From positions 1-64,000 of the forward strand of contig JAOPVI010000086.1 in assembly GCA_025966225.1 (NCBI GenBank): DNA of 64,000 bases, given 5' to 3'. The notes beneath the pieces are model-generated. The model saw only the letters and a list, made by a program, of their open reading frames with translations. It did not search any database and was not told where the DNA came from. Source of the stretch: Mycobacterium sp. (lineage in GTDB: Bacteria; Actinomycetota; Actinomycetes; Mycobacteriales; Mycobacteriaceae). Below, piece by piece: positions 36,781-47,568 of this stretch. Positions within the stretch are counted from its first letter, which is position 1, and each line of letters opens with the position of its first letter. The position numbers and the translations under genes were made by a program.

Positions 36781-39700
36781 TCATGAGGTCCCTTTGTCGT
36801 TCGCGCGAACGATAGTCGTGTCACTGGCTCCGAGGTCGGTTATATCAACTTCTGTCTGGGGTTTTCCATCTAGCGCAAGAAGCAAACCAGCCACGACCCG
36901 CAGCAATTCCACGTCACGCAACCGCGGTGCGCCGATGCCGTTGCCCGTTCGCGGGATCGGCATCGCGATGGTCGACGTCGTGGCGCGGTAGGTTGCGCCG
37001 GGGTACATCCGCTTGAGGCGTAGTTGCTGGGAGTCCATCAGCGTGAGCGGGGATACGCGCAGCGTCGACTCCGAGGCGGCGGTGACCTCGGTGACGCCGT
37101 ACTCGCGGCACAGCAGCCGAAGCCGGGCCATCGCGACCAGCCGACGGGCGGGTTCGGGCAACTCTCCGTACCGGTCGACCAGTTCGTCGACGACGGCCGA
37201 GATCCCCGGCCCGTCCGATGCCGCCGCCAGCCTGCGGTAACCCTCGAGTCGGAGCCGGTCGCTTCCGATGTAGTCCGGCGGCAGGTGCGCGTCGACGGGC
37301 AGATCGATACGGACGTCCTTCGGTTCCTCTACTGCGGCAATGGTTTTACCGTCGACGGCGGCGCGGTAGGCCTCCACGGCCTCGCCCACCAGCCGGATGT
37401 AGAGGTCGAAGCCAACCCCGGCGACGTGGCCGGACTGCTCGATGCCCAGCACGTTTCCGGCTCCGCGGATTTCGAGGTCCTTCATGGCCACGGCCATCCC
37501 GGCACCCAGCTCGTTGTTCTGCGCGATCGTCGCCAGCCGGTCGTAGGCGGTCTCGGTCAGCGGCACCTCCGGCGGATAGAGGAAGTAGGCATAGCCGCGC
37601 TCCCGGCTGCGACCCACCCGACCCCGCAGCTGATGTAGCTGCGAAAGCCCGAACGTGTCGGACCGCTCGACGATCAGCGTGTTCGCATTGGAGATGTCGA
37701 GGCCGGTCTCCACGATGGTCGTGCAGACGAGGATGTCGTATTCGCGGCTCCAGAAGCCCTCGACCGTGCGTTCCAATCGGTCCTCTGGCATCTGGCCGTG
37801 CGCGACGACGACGCGGGCTTCCGGCACCAACGCCCTGATCCGGGCGGCTGCGGCGTCGATCGACTTGACGCGGTTGTGGATGTAGAACACCTGACCGTCG
37901 CGGAGCAGTTCGCGGCGCAGTGCCGCCGCCACCTGCTTGTCGTCCTGCGGTCCGACGAAGGTGAGCACCGGAAAGCGCTCCTCCGGCGGGGTCAGGATGG
38001 TCGACATCTCGCGAATGCCCGCCAAGCTCATTTCCAGGGTGCGCGGGATCGGCGTGGCGCTCATCGTGAGTACGTCGACGTGGATGCGCATCGCCTTGAT
38101 GTGCTCCTTGTGCTCGACGCCGAAGCGCTGCTCCTCGTCGACGACCACCAGCCCGAGGTCCTTCCAGGTGACGCCCGTCTGGATCAGCCGGTGGGTGCCG
38201 ATCACGATGTCGACCGATCCGTCGGCCATGCCCGCGAGCACCTTGCGCGATTCGGCGGGGTCGGTGAACCGCGACAGCCCCTTCACAGTCACGGGGAAAC
38301 CGGCCATGCGCTGGGAGAACGTCTGCAGGTGCTGGTCGGCCAACAACGTCGTCGGCACCAGTACGGCGACCTGCTTACCGTCCTGCACGGCCTTGAACGC
38401 CGCACGCACCGCAATCTCGGTCTTGCCGTACCCGACGTCGCCACAGATGACCCTGTCCATCGGGACGGCCTTCTCCATGTCGTTCTTGACCTCGGTGATG
38501 GCGGTCAGCTGGTCCATCGTCTCGGTGAACCCGAACGCATCCTCCATCTCGGCCTGCCACGGCGTGTCCGGCCCGAACGCGTGTCCAGGCGACGCGTGCC
38601 GCTTGGCGTAGAGCGAGACGAGTTCGCCTGCGATCTCCCTGACCGCGCGGCGGGCCTTGGTCTTGGTGTTCGCCCAGTCGCTGCCGCCGAGCCTGCTCAA
38701 CGTCGGCTCGGCACCGCCGACATAGCGCGACAGCTGATCCAGCGAGTCCATCGGCACGAACAACTTGTCCGATCCGCCACCCCGCCTGCTGGACCCGTAC
38801 TCCAGCACCAGGTACTCGCGCCTGGCGCCGCCGACGATGCGTTCGGACATCTCCACGAACCGGCCGATGCCGTGCTGATCGTGGACGACCATGTCGCCTG
38901 CCGTCAGCGCGAGCGGGTCCACGACGTTGCGCCGCTTTGCCGCCAGCCGCTTGCCCTCGGGCGCCGTCGCCCGGTTGCCGGTCAGGTCGGACTCGGTGAA
39001 CACGACGAGGTTCGCACCAGGCACGATCACGCCGTCGTGCAGCGGACCCTTGAGCACGCCGACGACACCGGGCTTCGGCGTGGCGCCGGGCTCCAACATC
39101 GTTGCGGGGATGTCGGATTCGCCAAGTTGCTCGACGACGCGATGCGCGGTGCCGGTGCCGGGTGCCACGATCGCAGCGAGCCCACCCGTCGCGACGTGAG
39201 CTCTCAGCATCGCGAACATCTCGTCAAGGTCCTGGACGTGTCCGCGTGCCGATGGCGCAGCACGCACGTCGACCTCGAGTGCCGATTCGTCGGCGAGCTG
39301 ACTCAACGTCCACCACGCGTGTCCGCGCTCGCGGGCACCGGAGCGCACCTCTTCGAGCTCACGGAAACCCGAGCCACCGAGATGCTCGACGTCGATGGGG
39401 GCGTCCCCGCCGATCGCCGCCACCGACCACGACGCCTCTAGGAACTCCTTGCCCGTCTTGATCAGGTCGGCCGCTCTGGTGCGCACCTTCTCGGGGTCGC
39501 AGACGAGCACCGGCGTGCCTGCGGGTAGCTGGTCGTACAGCAGCGCGGGTTCGGTCGGCCGCAACACCGGGAGCAGCGCCTCCATGCCGTCGACGGGGAT
39601 GCCGTCGGCAAGCTTGGCAAGCATCTCGCCGACGGTGCCCGTGATCCGGTTGTCGCGCGCGGGCAGGTCAACCGCAAGGGCCGCGGCGCGCTCGCGCACG

Positions 39701-40461
39701 TCGTCGGTGAGCAGTAGCTCCCGACACGGCACCGCGACCACCGTGTCGAGCTCGACCTCGGGGATGGAGCGCTGATCGGCGACGGAGAACATCCGCAGCT
39801 CGGTCACCTCGTCACCCCAGAACTCGGCGCGGACCGGATGTTCGGCGGTCGGCGGGAACACGTCGAGGATGCCGCCGCGCACCGCGAACTCGCCCCGCTT
39901 GCCGACCATGTCGACGCGGGTATACGCCAGTTCCACCAGCCGGACGATCACGCCCTCGAAGCCCCCGTGCAGGTCGACTTCCGACCCGACCGTCAGGGTG
40001 ACCGGTTCGATGTCGGCGAGGCCGGGCGCCATCGGCTGCAGAAGCGAACGCGCCGTGGTGACGACGACCCGCAACGGCGCACCCAGCCGCGCGTCGTCGG
40101 GACGGGCCAACCGACGCAACACCAGCAGCCGCGCTCCGACCGTTTCCACACCAGGTGAGAGCCGCTCGTGGGGCAGCGTCTCCCACGAAGGGAACAGCGC
40201 GACGGCGTCGCCGAGCACGGCGCGCAATTCCGCGGTCAGGTCGTCGGCCTCGCGTCCGGTGGCGGTGACGACGAGCAGCGGCCCGGCCTGCGCCAGCGCC
40301 GCGGCGACGAACAGCCGTGCACTGGCCGGCCCGACGAGCGCGGCCCCATCCGCGTCACCTGCGGTCCGATCCTTCAGATCGGCGAACGTCGGAGCAGTCA
40401 ACGCCAGTTCGACGAGCCCGGCAATCGGGGTCTGGACATGGATATGCCCCGGTGCGGTCAT
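36781..40461 (-). CDS. mfd: Transcription-repair coupling factor Mfd
   Basis: A 1226-residue SF2 translocase that removes stalled RNA polymerase and recruits UvrA. It has UvrB-homology modules at the N-terminus, an RNAP-interaction domain ([20 protein letters not shown] region), a helicase core with [16 protein letters not shown] (Walker A) and VVDEEQRFG (DEEQ box), TRG motif region ([14 protein letters not shown]), and a C-terminal TRCF domain ([10 protein letters not shown]). Length equals family norm. It precedes mazG with the stop about 20 nt before the mazG GTG. Confidence 0.97.
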   Translation of the reverse strand: MTAPGHIHVQTPIAGLVELALTAPTFADLKDRTAGDADGAALVGPASARLFVAAALAQAGPLLVVTATGREADDLTAELRAVLGDAVALFPSWETLPHERLSPGVETVGARLLVLRRLARPDDARLGAPLRVVVTTARSLLQPMAPGLADIEPVTLTVGSEVDLHGGFEGVIVRLVELAYTRVDMVGKRGEFAVRGGILDVFPPTAEHPVRAEFWGDEVTELRMFSVADQRSIPEVELDTVVAVPCRELLLTDDVRERAAALAVDLPARDNRITGTVGEMLAKLADGIPVDGMEALLPVLRPTEPALLYDQLPAGTPVLVCDPEKVRTRAADLIKTGKEFLEASWSVAAIGGDAPIDVEHLGGSGFRELEEVRSGARERGHAWWTLSQLADESALEVDVRAAPSARGHVQDLDEMFAMLRAHVATGGLAAIVAPGTGTAHRVVEQLGESDIPATMLEPGATPKPGVVGVLKGPLHDGVIVPGANLVVFTESDLTGNRATAPEGKRLAAKRRNVVDPLALTAGDMVVHDQHGIGRFVEMSERIVGGARREYLVLEYGSSRRGGGSDKLFVPMDSLDQLSRYVGGAEPTLSRLGGSDWANTKTKARRAVREIAGELVSLYAKRHASPGHAFGPDTPWQAEMEDAFGFTETMDQLTAITEVKNDMEKAVPMDRVICGDVGYGKTEIAVRAAFKAVQDGKQVAVLVPTTLLADQHLQTFSQRMAGFPVTVKGLSRFTDPAESRKVLAGMADGSVDIVIGTHRLIQTGVTWKDLGLVVVDEEQRFGVEHKEHIKAMRIHVDVLTMSATPIPRTLEMSLAGIREMSTILTPPEERFPVLTFVGPQDDKQVAAALRRELLRDGQVFYIHNRVKSIDAAAARIRALVPEARVVVAHGQMPEDRLERTVEGFWSREYDILVCTTIVETGLDISNANTLIVERSDTFGLSQLHQLRGRVGRSRERGYAYFLYPPEVPLTETAYDRLATIAQNNELGAGMAVAMKDLEIRGAGNVLGIEQSGHVAGVGFDLYIRLVGEAVEAYRAAVDGKTIAAVEEPKDVRIDLPVDAHLPPDYIGSDRLRLEGYRRLAAASDGPGISAVVDELVDRYGELPEPARRLVAMARLRLLCREYGVTEVTAASESTLRVSPLTLMDSQQLRLKRMYPGATYRATTSTIAMPIPRTGNGIGAPRLRDVELLRVVAGLLLALDGKPQTEVDITDLGASDTTIVRANDKGTS

Positions 40462-40568
40462 GATGACCCCAGTCTAGGAGGCGGGCTTCCGTCAAAACTC
40501 GGCCGCCCGGCGTCAAGAGGCCGCCAAGATCGTCGCGCACCGCCTTCCGCGCGCGCACGGTGGTCGAC

Positions 40569-41966
40569 ATGACACTTCTCGATTCGTTGCCGTCGCTGCA
40601 CCGGGCCGCCCCGATGCGCATCGATGCCGGCATCTGGCCCATTACCGCGCAGGTGGACGTCGCCGGCCGGTTGTGCGTCGGCGGAGTCAGCCTCTGCGAG
40701 CTCGCCGACCAGTACGGCACCCCGTCCTACGTCATCGACGAAGCTGACTTTCGGTATCGCGCACGCCGCTACCGGACGACCATGCGTGGCACCCGGATCG
40801 TCTACGCAGGCAAGGCCTTGCTGACCACCGAGGTGGCCCGTTGGGTGTCCGACGAAGGCCTCGGGTTGGACGTCTGCTCGCCAGGTGAGCTCGCCGTCGC
40901 CCTTGCCGCGGGCGTCGACCCGCGCAGCATCGTCGTGCACGGCAACGCAAAGTCGACGAGCGACCTCAAGTCGGCCGCGGCGGCAGGCGTCGGCCGCATC
41001 GTGATCGACAGCGGCACCGAAATCGCGTTGATGGCCAGCCAGCTTCGCACTACGCGACAGGTGCTCGTCCGCATCACCCCCGACGTCGACATCCACGGGC
41101 ACGCCGCGGTCACCACTGGAATCACCGATCAGAAGTTCGGGTTCGCCATCGCAGGCGGCGACGCCATGATGGCCGCAAGGCGCGTGCTCGACCAACCGAT
41201 GCTGCAGCTCGTCGGCCTTCACTTCCACCTCGGCTCCCAAGTCACAGCTCCCGACGCGTACGGCGAGGCGATTCGACGCACCATCGCGCTCATGGCGGAC
41301 ATCAGGACCCGATACGGCGTCGTGCTGCCTGAGTTGAACATCGGTGGAGGACACGGTGTTCCCTACGTCACGGGCGACGACGAACTCGACCTCGTCGAGC
41401 TCGCCGACGTCATCGACGACGCGCTCGACGAAGCGTGCGCCGCCGAGCGCTACCCGCGCCCGATGATCGTCGTCGAGCCGGGCCGGGCGCTCAGCGCCCG
41501 CGCCGGGGTGACGTGTTACCGCGTGGCGTCGATAAAGACCCAGCCTGGCGGCCACACTTTCGTCGCCGTCGATGGCGGGATGGGCGACAACCCACGGGTG
41601 GCGCTGTACGGGGCTCGCTACACCGTCGCCATCGCCAACCGCCATCCGCTCGGCCCGACCAAGCCCGTCACAGTGGTCGGAAGGTATTGCGAGGCCGGCG
41701 ACGTCATCGCTCGTGACGTCTTGCTGCCAACCGACCTGCATCCAGGAGATCTGCTTGCGGTGGCCTGCACGGGCGCCTACCACCACAGCATGGCGTCGAC
41801 GTTCAACATGGTGGGCCGTCCACCGGTCGTGGCAGTGCGTTACGGGCGGGCACGCCTGCTGGTAAGGCGCGAAACGACCGACGACCTGCTGCTTCGCGAG
41901 GTCGCTACTCCTCGTGAAGGACGGGATCGGACTCCAGATGCGTCAACCCGTTCCACATCAGATTGA
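40569..41966 (+). CDS. Diaminopimelate/ornithine decarboxylase-like PLP enzyme (LysA paralogue)
   Basis: A 465-residue fold-type III PLP decarboxylase. The PLP lysine is K82 in IVYAGKALL, followed by HGNAKS, the HFHLGS motif, the phosphate loop NIGGGHG and the C-terminal substrate motifs EPGRAL and CEAGDVIARD. All catalytic elements look intact. It lacks the lysine-pathway neighbours (argS, thrA) of the main mycobacterial lysA, so it is probably a second paralogue whose substrate may be meso-DAP or another diamino acid. ATG at 40569 or 40560. Its 3' end overlaps the convergent TetR gene by 62 nt. Confidence 0.85.
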   Translation: MTLLDSLPSLHRAAPMRIDAGIWPITAQVDVAGRLCVGGVSLCELADQYGTPSYVIDEADFRYRARRYRTTMRGTRIVYAGKALLTTEVARWVSDEGLGLDVCSPGELAVALAAGVDPRSIVVHGNAKSTSDLKSAAAAGVGRIVIDSGTEIALMASQLRTTRQVLVRITPDVDIHGHAAVTTGITDQKFGFAIAGGDAMMAARRVLDQPMLQLVGLHFHLGSQVTAPDAYGEAIRRTIALMADIRTRYGVVLPELNIGGGHGVPYVTGDDELDLVELADVIDDALDEACAAERYPRPMIVVEPGRALSARAGVTCYRVASIKTQPGGHTFVAVDGGMGDNPRVALYGARYTVAIANRHPLGPTKPVTVVGRYCEAGDVIARDVLLPTDLHPGDLLAVACTGAYHHSMASTFNMVGRPPVVAVRYGRARLLVRRETTDDLLLREVATPREGRDRTPDASTRSTSD

Positions 41967-42540
41967 CCAGATGGGCGGCGACCACTTCCTTCTTCGGTTC
42001 GCCGGTATCAAGCCACCACTGCGCCGTCATCGACACCGACCCCACCAGCGCCTGGGCGTACAGCGGTGCGAGCTCCGGGTCGAGCCCGCGGCGGGAGAAG
42101 TCGCCCGCGAGGATCGACGCCACCTGGCTGACGGCGTCGTTGAGCAGGCTGGAGTAGGTACCCGACGCGATGCTGGCCGGGGAGTCGCGAATCAGGATGC
42201 GGAAGCCGTCGGTGCGTTCCTCGACGTAGGTGAGCAGGGCTAGGGCCACTCGTTCGACGCGCACCCGCGAGCGGTTGTTGGTCAGGGATGACGTGATTCC
42301 GTCGAGTAGGGCCGACATCTCGCGGTCGACGACGACGGCGTAGAGCCCTTCCTTGCCTCCGAAGTGTTCGTAGACAACGGGTTTGGAGACGCTGGCGCGT
42401 TGGGCGATCTCCTCGATCGAGGTCGCTTCGTAGCCGCGCTCGGCGAAAAGCGACTTCGCGATCTCGATCAGCTGCTGGCGGCGTTCGGTGCCAGTCATCC
42501 GCGCGCGGGGTGCACGCACTTCCTTTTCCGGCGCTGCCAC
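41905..42540 (-). CDS. TetR-family transcriptional regulator
   Basis: A 211-residue regulator corresponding in position and sequence character to Rv1019. The N-terminal helix-turn-helix is clear (AKSLFAERGYEATSIEEIAQRASVS, in the range of residues 28-52, then KPVVYEHFGGKEGLY). The C-terminal ligand domain is all-helical. Target genes are unknown. It is convergent with the LysA paralogue (62-nt overlap) and divergent from tRNA-Gln. Confidence 0.92.
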   Translation of the reverse strand: MAAPEKEVRAPRARMTGTERRQQLIEIAKSLFAERGYEATSIEEIAQRASVSKPVVYEHFGGKEGLYAVVVDREMSALLDGITSSLTNNRSRVRVERVALALLTYVEERTDGFRILIRDSPASIASGTYSSLLNDAVSQVASILAGDFSRRGLDPELAPLYAQALVGSVSMTAQWWLDTGEPKKEVVAAHLVNLMWNGLTHLESDPVLHEE

Positions 42541-42616
42541 GGCACTGAGCCTATTCCTCGGGTCGCTACGCTCCTACTCTCCGTGCCTAGGCGTTCGACT
42601 AAAGTCACACCCGCAG

Positions 42617-42688
42617 TCCGTCGTGGTGTAATCGGCAGCACTTCTGATTTTGGTTCAGACAGTTCAGGTTCGAGTCCTGGCGACGGAG
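42617..42688 (+). tRNA. tRNA-Gln (UUG anticodon)
   Basis: A 72-nt cloverleaf: acceptor TCCGTCG (42617-42623) pairs with CGACGGA (42681-42687). The anticodon stem TCTGA/TCAGA encloses the loop TTTTGGT with anticodon TTG at 42650-42652. The T arm contains GGTTCGAGTCC. CCA is not encoded. The position upstream of glmU is conserved in mycobacteria. Confidence 0.96.
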
Positions 42689-42859
42689 CAGCGAAAACAG
42701 CCCGCGATCGCGAATTTGGCGACGCGACGCGCCGGGCAGCCGTCGCAGGATTCACAACCGGCGGCCCGGTCACGCCTCCGGCGGCCCCGCTAGTTTGGTT
42801 TGACCGCGCACCTGCGGCGAGAATGGCGACGCTGGTGTCCGATCCTCGGGAGGTCTCAA

Positions 42860-44332
42860 ATGACGGCGGCAACCGACACGGCCGTGCTGGTCCTGGCCGC
42901 AGGCGCGGGCACCCGGATGCGGTCCGACCTCAACAAGGTCCTGCACCCCCTCGCGGGCCGCAGCATGCTTGCGCACGCACTGCACGCGATCGCCAAGGTC
43001 GCCCCGCAGCACCTCGTCGTGGTGGTCGGCAGCGACCGGGAACGCGTCGGCGCCGCCGTCGTAGACCTGGCCGAGGACCTGGGCCGAAGCATCGACATCG
43101 CCGTTCAGGACGAGCCGCGCGGCACGGGCCACGCGGTCGCCTGCGCTCTGCCCTCGCTGCCCGCGGACTTCGCGGGCACCGTGGTCGTCACAACCGCAGA
43201 CGTGCCGCTCATGGACTCCGACACCCTCGCCGAGCTGGTCAGCCGACACGGCGCCGCGGGCGCCTCGGCGACGGTGCTCACCACGACGGTGCCGAACCCG
43301 ACCGGCTACGGCCGCATCCTGCGGACGCAGGACGGCGAGGTCATCGGCATCGTGGAGCAGGCCGACGCCACCACGTCGCAGCGCGCCATCCGCGAGGTCA
43401 ACGCCGGCGTGTACGCGTTCGACGTCGCTGCCTTGCGCTCTGCGCTGAGCCAGCTGCGCTCCGACAACGCCCAGCAGGAGCTCTACCTGACCGATGCCAT
43501 CGGCATCGTCCGCAGCGACGGCGGCATCGTCCGTGGCCAACACATCGACGACAGCGCGCTGGTCGCGGGCGTCAACGACCGCGTTCAGCTGGCCGAGCTC
43601 TCCGCCGAACTCAACCGCCGCATCGTCGCCACCCATCAGCGCGCTGGGGTCACGGTGATCGATCCGGGCACCACCTGGATCGACGTCGACGTGACCATCG
43701 GGCGCGACACCGTCGTCCAGCCGGGCACACAGCTGCTCGGGTCGACTCGCATCGGAACGAAGTGCGTTGTAGGCCCCGACACGACGTTGACCGACGTATC
43801 CGTCGGCGACGGCGCGTCGGTGATCCGCACCCACGGCTGCTCGTCGGCGATCGGCGACGACGCGACCGTCGGCCCGTTCGCCTACCTGCGGCCAGGCACC
43901 CAGTTGGGATCCGACGGCAAGCTCGGCGCGTTCGTCGAGACCAAGAACGCCGTGATCGGCGCGGGTAGCAAGGTGCCGCACCTGACCTACGTCGGCGATG
44001 CCGACATCGGCGAGCACACCAACATCGGTGCGTCCAGCGTGTTCGTCAACTACGACGGAGAGACCAAGCGCCGCACCACGATTGGCTCGCATGTGCGCAC
44101 CGGCTCCGACACGATGTTCGTCGCCCCGGTCACCATCGGCGACGGCGCCTACACGGGCGCGGGCACCGTCGTCCGCGACGACGTCCCGCCTGGCGCCCTT
44201 GCGGTGTCAGCCGGTCCCCAACGCAACATCGAGGGTTGGGTGGAGCGCAAACGGCCGCAAAGTGCGGCGGCGGAAGCGGCCCGCAAAGCGGCCACCACCC
44301 CCGAATCCGGGGGCGCCGGCGACGCCGAGTGA
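42860..44332 (+). CDS. glmU: Bifunctional GlmU (GlcN-1-P acetyltransferase / UDP-GlcNAc pyrophosphorylase)
   Basis: A 490-residue enzyme making UDP-GlcNAc for peptidoglycan. The N-terminal uridyltransferase domain has [20 protein letters not shown] (about residues 12-31); the C-terminal half is a left-handed beta-helix with hexapeptide repeats ([37 protein letters not shown]). The ATG at 42860 has a GGGAGG ribosome-binding site. It is followed by prs about 113 nt downstream. Confidence 0.97.
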   Translation: MTAATDTAVLVLAAGAGTRMRSDLNKVLHPLAGRSMLAHALHAIAKVAPQHLVVVVGSDRERVGAAVVDLAEDLGRSIDIAVQDEPRGTGHAVACALPSLPADFAGTVVVTTADVPLMDSDTLAELVSRHGAAGASATVLTTTVPNPTGYGRILRTQDGEVIGIVEQADATTSQRAIREVNAGVYAFDVAALRSALSQLRSDNAQQELYLTDAIGIVRSDGGIVRGQHIDDSALVAGVNDRVQLAELSAELNRRIVATHQRAGVTVIDPGTTWIDVDVTIGRDTVVQPGTQLLGSTRIGTKCVVGPDTTLTDVSVGDGASVIRTHGCSSAIGDDATVGPFAYLRPGTQLGSDGKLGAFVETKNAVIGAGSKVPHLTYVGDADIGEHTNIGASSVFVNYDGETKRRTTIGSHVRTGSDTMFVAPVTIGDGAYTGAGTVVRDDVPPGALAVSAGPQRNIEGWVERKRPQSAAAEAARKAATTPESGGAGDAE

Positions 44333-44445
44333 AGGTGGTAGCCGGACGCCTTCCGTTGGCATTCTGGTAACCCGGCATCGCGAAGCAGGAACCGCTACGT
44401 ACGATTGCCCCCGTATCGCTCCCCGACCGCGAAGGCAGCACCACA

Positions 44446-45426
44446 GTGGGCACGGACTGGACCGACAACCGCAAGAACCTGATGCTGTTCTCTGGGCGCG
44501 CGCACCCGGAACTGGCCGAACAGGTCGCGAAGGAACTCGACGTCCAAGTGACGGCGCAGACCGCACGTGACTTCGCCAACGGCGAGATCTTCGTGCGTTT
44601 CGACGAGTCGGTGCGAGGGTGCGACGCCTTCGTGCTGCAGAGCCACCCCGCGCCGCTGAACCACTGGCTGATGGAACAGCTGATCATGATCGACGCGCTC
44701 AAGCGGGGTAGCGCCAAGCGCATCACGGCGATCCTGCCGTTCTATCCGTACGCCCGGCAGGACAAGAAGCATCGCGGCCGCGAACCCATCTCGGCCCGCC
44801 TGGTCGCCGACCTGTACAAGACCGCGGGCGCCGACCGCATCGTCTCGGTCGATCTGCACACCGATCAGATCCAGGGTTTCTTCGACGGTCCGGTCGACCA
44901 CATGCGGGGTCAGTCGCTGCTGTGCGGCTACATCGCCGACAACTACGCCGATCACGACATGGTCGTGGTCTCCCCCGACTCGGGCCGGGTGCGCGTCGCC
45001 GAGAAGTGGGCCGACGCGCTCGGCGGTGTTCCGCTCGCCTTCATCCACAAGACGCGTGACCCGCTGGTGCCCAACCAGGTGAAGTCGAACCGCGTCGTCG
45101 GCGACGTCCGCGGCAAGACCTGCATCCTCACCGACGACATGATCGACACCGGCGGCACCATCGCCGGAGCGGTCGAGCTACTCAAGAAGGACGGCGCCAA
45201 GGACGTCATCATCGCCGCCACGCACGGCGTGCTGTCCGGCCCCGCGCCGCAACGCCTGGCCGACTGCGGCGCCCGCGAGGTGATCGTCACGAACACCCTG
45301 CCGATCGGCGAGGACAAGATGTTCCCGCAGCTGACCGTCCTGTCGATCGCACCTTTACTGGCCAGCACCATCCGCGCGGTGTTCGACAACGGCTCCGTCA
45401 CCAGCCTGTTCGACGGGTCGGCGTAG
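44446..45426 (+). CDS. prs: Ribose-phosphate pyrophosphokinase
   Basis: A 326-residue PRPP synthetase using ribose 5-phosphate and ATP. Motifs: FSGRAHPELAEQ at the N-terminus, FYPYARQDKKHRGREPISA (ATP flexible loop region), DLHTDQIQGFF, and the PRPP-binding loop CILTDDMIDTGGTIAGA. It begins at GTG 44446. Length and order glmU-prs match other mycobacteria. Confidence 0.97.
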   Translation: MGTDWTDNRKNLMLFSGRAHPELAEQVAKELDVQVTAQTARDFANGEIFVRFDESVRGCDAFVLQSHPAPLNHWLMEQLIMIDALKRGSAKRITAILPFYPYARQDKKHRGREPISARLVADLYKTAGADRIVSVDLHTDQIQGFFDGPVDHMRGQSLLCGYIADNYADHDMVVVSPDSGRVRVAEKWADALGGVPLAFIHKTRDPLVPNQVKSNRVVGDVRGKTCILTDDMIDTGGTIAGAVELLKKDGAKDVIIAATHGVLSGPAPQRLADCGAREVIVTNTLPIGEDKMFPQLTVLSIAPLLASTIRAVFDNGSVTSLFDGSA

Positions 45427-45457
45427 TGGCGGCCGACGAGCGCTCGCGCGAGGAGCC

Positions 45458-45805
45458 ATGACCGAAGCGGCCACCATCTATCACAATCCCAAGTGCTCGA
45501 CGTCACGCAAGACGTTGGACCTGTTGCGGGACAACGGGATAGAGCCGACAGTCGTGCAATACCTGAAGACCCCACCGTCGCGGGCCGAACTCGAGAAGAT
45601 GATCTCCGACGCAGGCCTCGACGTGCGTGCCGCCGTCCGCAAGCGTGAATCGCTCTACACCGAACTCGGGCTTGCCGACGCGTCCGACGACCAACTGCTC
45701 GACGCCATGGCCGAACATCCGATCCTGATCGAGCGGCCCTTCGTCGTCACCGCTAAGGGCACGCGCTTGGCCAGACCCATCGACTCCGTCCGCGAGATTC
45801 TGTGA
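45458..45805 (+). CDS. arsC: ArsC-family (glutaredoxin-type) arsenate reductase-like protein
   Basis: A 115-residue thioredoxin-fold protein. The active-site cysteine C13 lies in NPKCSTSRKTLDLL, and the family segment ILIERPFVVTAKG is near the C-terminus. It lies between prs and lpqT and overlaps lpqT by 4 nt (GTGA); no other ars genes are nearby, so an arsenic role is not certain. Confidence 0.9.
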   Translation: MTEAATIYHNPKCSTSRKTLDLLRDNGIEPTVVQYLKTPPSRAELEKMISDAGLDVRAAVRKRESLYTELGLADASDDQLLDAMAEHPILIERPFVVTAKGTRLARPIDSVREIL

Positions 45806-46461
45806 CCCGGCGGCTCATCGCAACGGCCGCGCTCGTCGCGGCCACGGTGGCTGGCTGCGGGCCCGCCGCTCCGGACTACCAGTCGCTGTGGTCGACCACT
45901 GCCACCCCCACGACGCCGGCGACTACCGGCGCGCCCGTGCCGATCTCGCAGTACCTCGCCTCCGTCGAAGTGGGCGGTCAGACCGTCGCGCCGGACAAGC
46001 TGACCGATCTGACGGTGACGATGCCGGTGCCCCCGGGTTGGCACCCCTACACCAACCCGAACCTCGCGCCGGGTACCCGGACCATCGTCAAGGGCGACAC
46101 CTACCCCACCGCGATGCTCCTGGTCTTCCAGCTGTCGGGCGCCTTCGACGCCGCCGAGGCGCTCAAGCACGCGGACGTCGACGCCGAACTCTCGGAGAAC
46201 TTCAAGAAGCTCAACGGGTCGAGCGACAACTTCCGCGGTTTCCCGTCCTCGATGATCGAGGGCAGCTACGACCTCAACGGCAAGCGGATGCATAGCTACA
46301 ACCGCATCGTCATCGCGACCGGGAAACCGGCCAAGCCCGACGCGCCCGGCCAGAAGTACCTCATCCAGTTCACGGTGACCGGTTTTGCCGATCAAGCTGC
46401 GAACGATGGACCCGACGTCGAGGCGATCATCAAGGGCTTCACGGTCGCGGCGGCGAAGTAG
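45802..46461 (+). CDS. lpqT: Lipoprotein LpqT
   Basis: A 219-residue lipoprotein starting at the GTG that overlaps arsC. The signal ends in lipobox VAGC (C19). A Thr/Pro-rich linker (residues 28-47) precedes a LpqN/LpqT domain (VTMPVPPGWHPYTNPNLAPG ... FRGFPSSMIEGSYDLNGKR ... VTGFADQA). Position corresponds to Rv1016c. It is anchored to the outer face of the cytoplasmic membrane; biochemical function unknown. Confidence 0.9.
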   Translation: MTRRLIATAALVAATVAGCGPAAPDYQSLWSTTATPTTPATTGAPVPISQYLASVEVGGQTVAPDKLTDLTVTMPVPPGWHPYTNPNLAPGTRTIVKGDTYPTAMLLVFQLSGAFDAAEALKHADVDAELSENFKKLNGSSDNFRGFPSSMIEGSYDLNGKRMHSYNRIVIATGKPAKPDAPGQKYLIQFTVTGFADQAANDGPDVEAIIKGFTVAAAK

Positions 46462-46490
46462 CACTACCCCACTAGGTACGGCGCCGGGGG

Positions 46491-46510
46491 TCCCCCCGCT
46501 TGCGGGGGGA
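46491..46510. terminator. GC-rich perfect hairpin downstream of lpqT
   Basis: CCCCCCGC (46492-46499), TT, GCGGGGGG (46502-46509), with an extra T-A pair outside: a 9-bp stem. It is followed by GAGAGCGAAGCGACCCGGGG, which can pair further outward with GGGTC before it. It lies 30 nt after the lpqT stop and just before the dehydrogenase gene. It may be a terminator; the composite motif also resembles a dispersed mycobacterial palindromic repeat that I recall from other intergenic regions. Confidence 0.55.
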
Positions 46511-46544
46511 GAGCGAAGCGACCCGGGGAACTATCCTGGCGACC

Positions 46545-47411
46545 ATGAGCGACTGGACCGCCGCAGACCTGCCCTCCTTTGCCGGACGCACCGTCATCGT
46601 CACGGGGGCCAACAGCGGCCTCGGTGAGGTCACCGCGCACGAACTCGCACGCGTCGGCGCCAAGGTGATCCTCGCGGTGCGCAACACCGCCAAGGGCGAC
46701 GCCGCCGCGGCCGGCATGTCCGGTGACGTGGAAGTCCGCAAGCTCGACCTGCAGGACCTGGCTTCGGTGCGGGAGTTCGCCGACGGTGTCGACGGCGTCG
46801 ACGTGCTGGTGAACAACGCGGGGATCATGGCGGTGCCATACGCGCAGACCGCCGACGGATTCGAGAGTCAGCTCGGCACCAACCACCTGGGCCACTTCGC
46901 GCTCACCAACCTGCTGTTGCCCAAGATCTCCGAGCGCGTGGTGACTGTTTCGTCACTCTCGCATATGACCGGGTACGTCAGCCTCAAGGATCTGAACTGG
47001 AAGGCGCGGCCCTACTCGGCCTGGCTGGCGTACGGTCAGTCGAAGCTGGCCAATCTGCTGTTCACCAGCGAACTGCAGCATCGACTCGACGTAGCCGGGT
47101 CGTCGGTGAAGTCGCTCGCCGCACACCCGGGCTACTCAGCCACCAACCTTCAGGGCCAGACCGGGAACAAGATCGGAACCAAGTTCTGGAAGGCTGCCAA
47201 CCGACTAGGCACCGACGCCGCCTTCGGCGCCCGCCAGACGCTCTACGCCGTCGCCAAGGACGTGCCCGGCAACAGCTTCATCGGACCCCGCTTCGTCATG
47301 CGGGGCGCCACCGGCCAGAGCCCACGTAGCCCGCTGGCGAGATCCAAGTCCACGGCGGCGGCGCTGTGGGACCTATCCGAGCAGCTGACAGACGTGAAGT
47401 ACCCGCTCTGA
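46545..47411 (+). CDS. Short-chain dehydrogenase/reductase
   Basis: A 288-residue SDR. The cofactor motif TGANSGLG is at about residues 19-26 and NNAG follows (VLVNNAGIM). The catalytic residues are S in VVTVSSLSHM and Y/K in YGQSKLANLL. It resembles retinol-dehydrogenase-like/oxidoreductase SDRs common in mycobacteria; substrate unknown. The ATG at 46545 was chosen because the longer frame would run through the upstream hairpin. Confidence 0.88.
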   Translation: MSDWTAADLPSFAGRTVIVTGANSGLGEVTAHELARVGAKVILAVRNTAKGDAAAAGMSGDVEVRKLDLQDLASVREFADGVDGVDVLVNNAGIMAVPYAQTADGFESQLGTNHLGHFALTNLLLPKISERVVTVSSLSHMTGYVSLKDLNWKARPYSAWLAYGQSKLANLLFTSELQHRLDVAGSSVKSLAAHPGYSATNLQGQTGNKIGTKFWKAANRLGTDAAFGARQTLYAVAKDVPGNSFIGPRFVMRGATGQSPRSPLARSKSTAAALWDLSEQLTDVKYPL

Positions 47412-47568
47412 TTTCTGATCCAGCGCCTGTTTGCGCTAACCTTGCGGGCGATCACGGCGAGGGTGTCACTCGGTTGTCCGCCAAGTGCACCGTTATCGAC
47501 GGGAACACAACTGCTTCGAGTTGCGACCCTGGCCGTGCCACGACACGCCAGCACAGGAGCAACATCAC

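Noticed and set aside
37798..39441. 547-codon plus-strand frame opposite mfd
   Set aside because: Low-complexity Arg/His/Asp composition antisense to Mfd, with no recognisable domain.
42364..43968. 534-codon plus-strand frame covering the tRNA and glmU start
   Set aside because: It crosses the antisense of the TetR gene and the tRNA and becomes Arg/Gly/His-rich within glmU; not coding.
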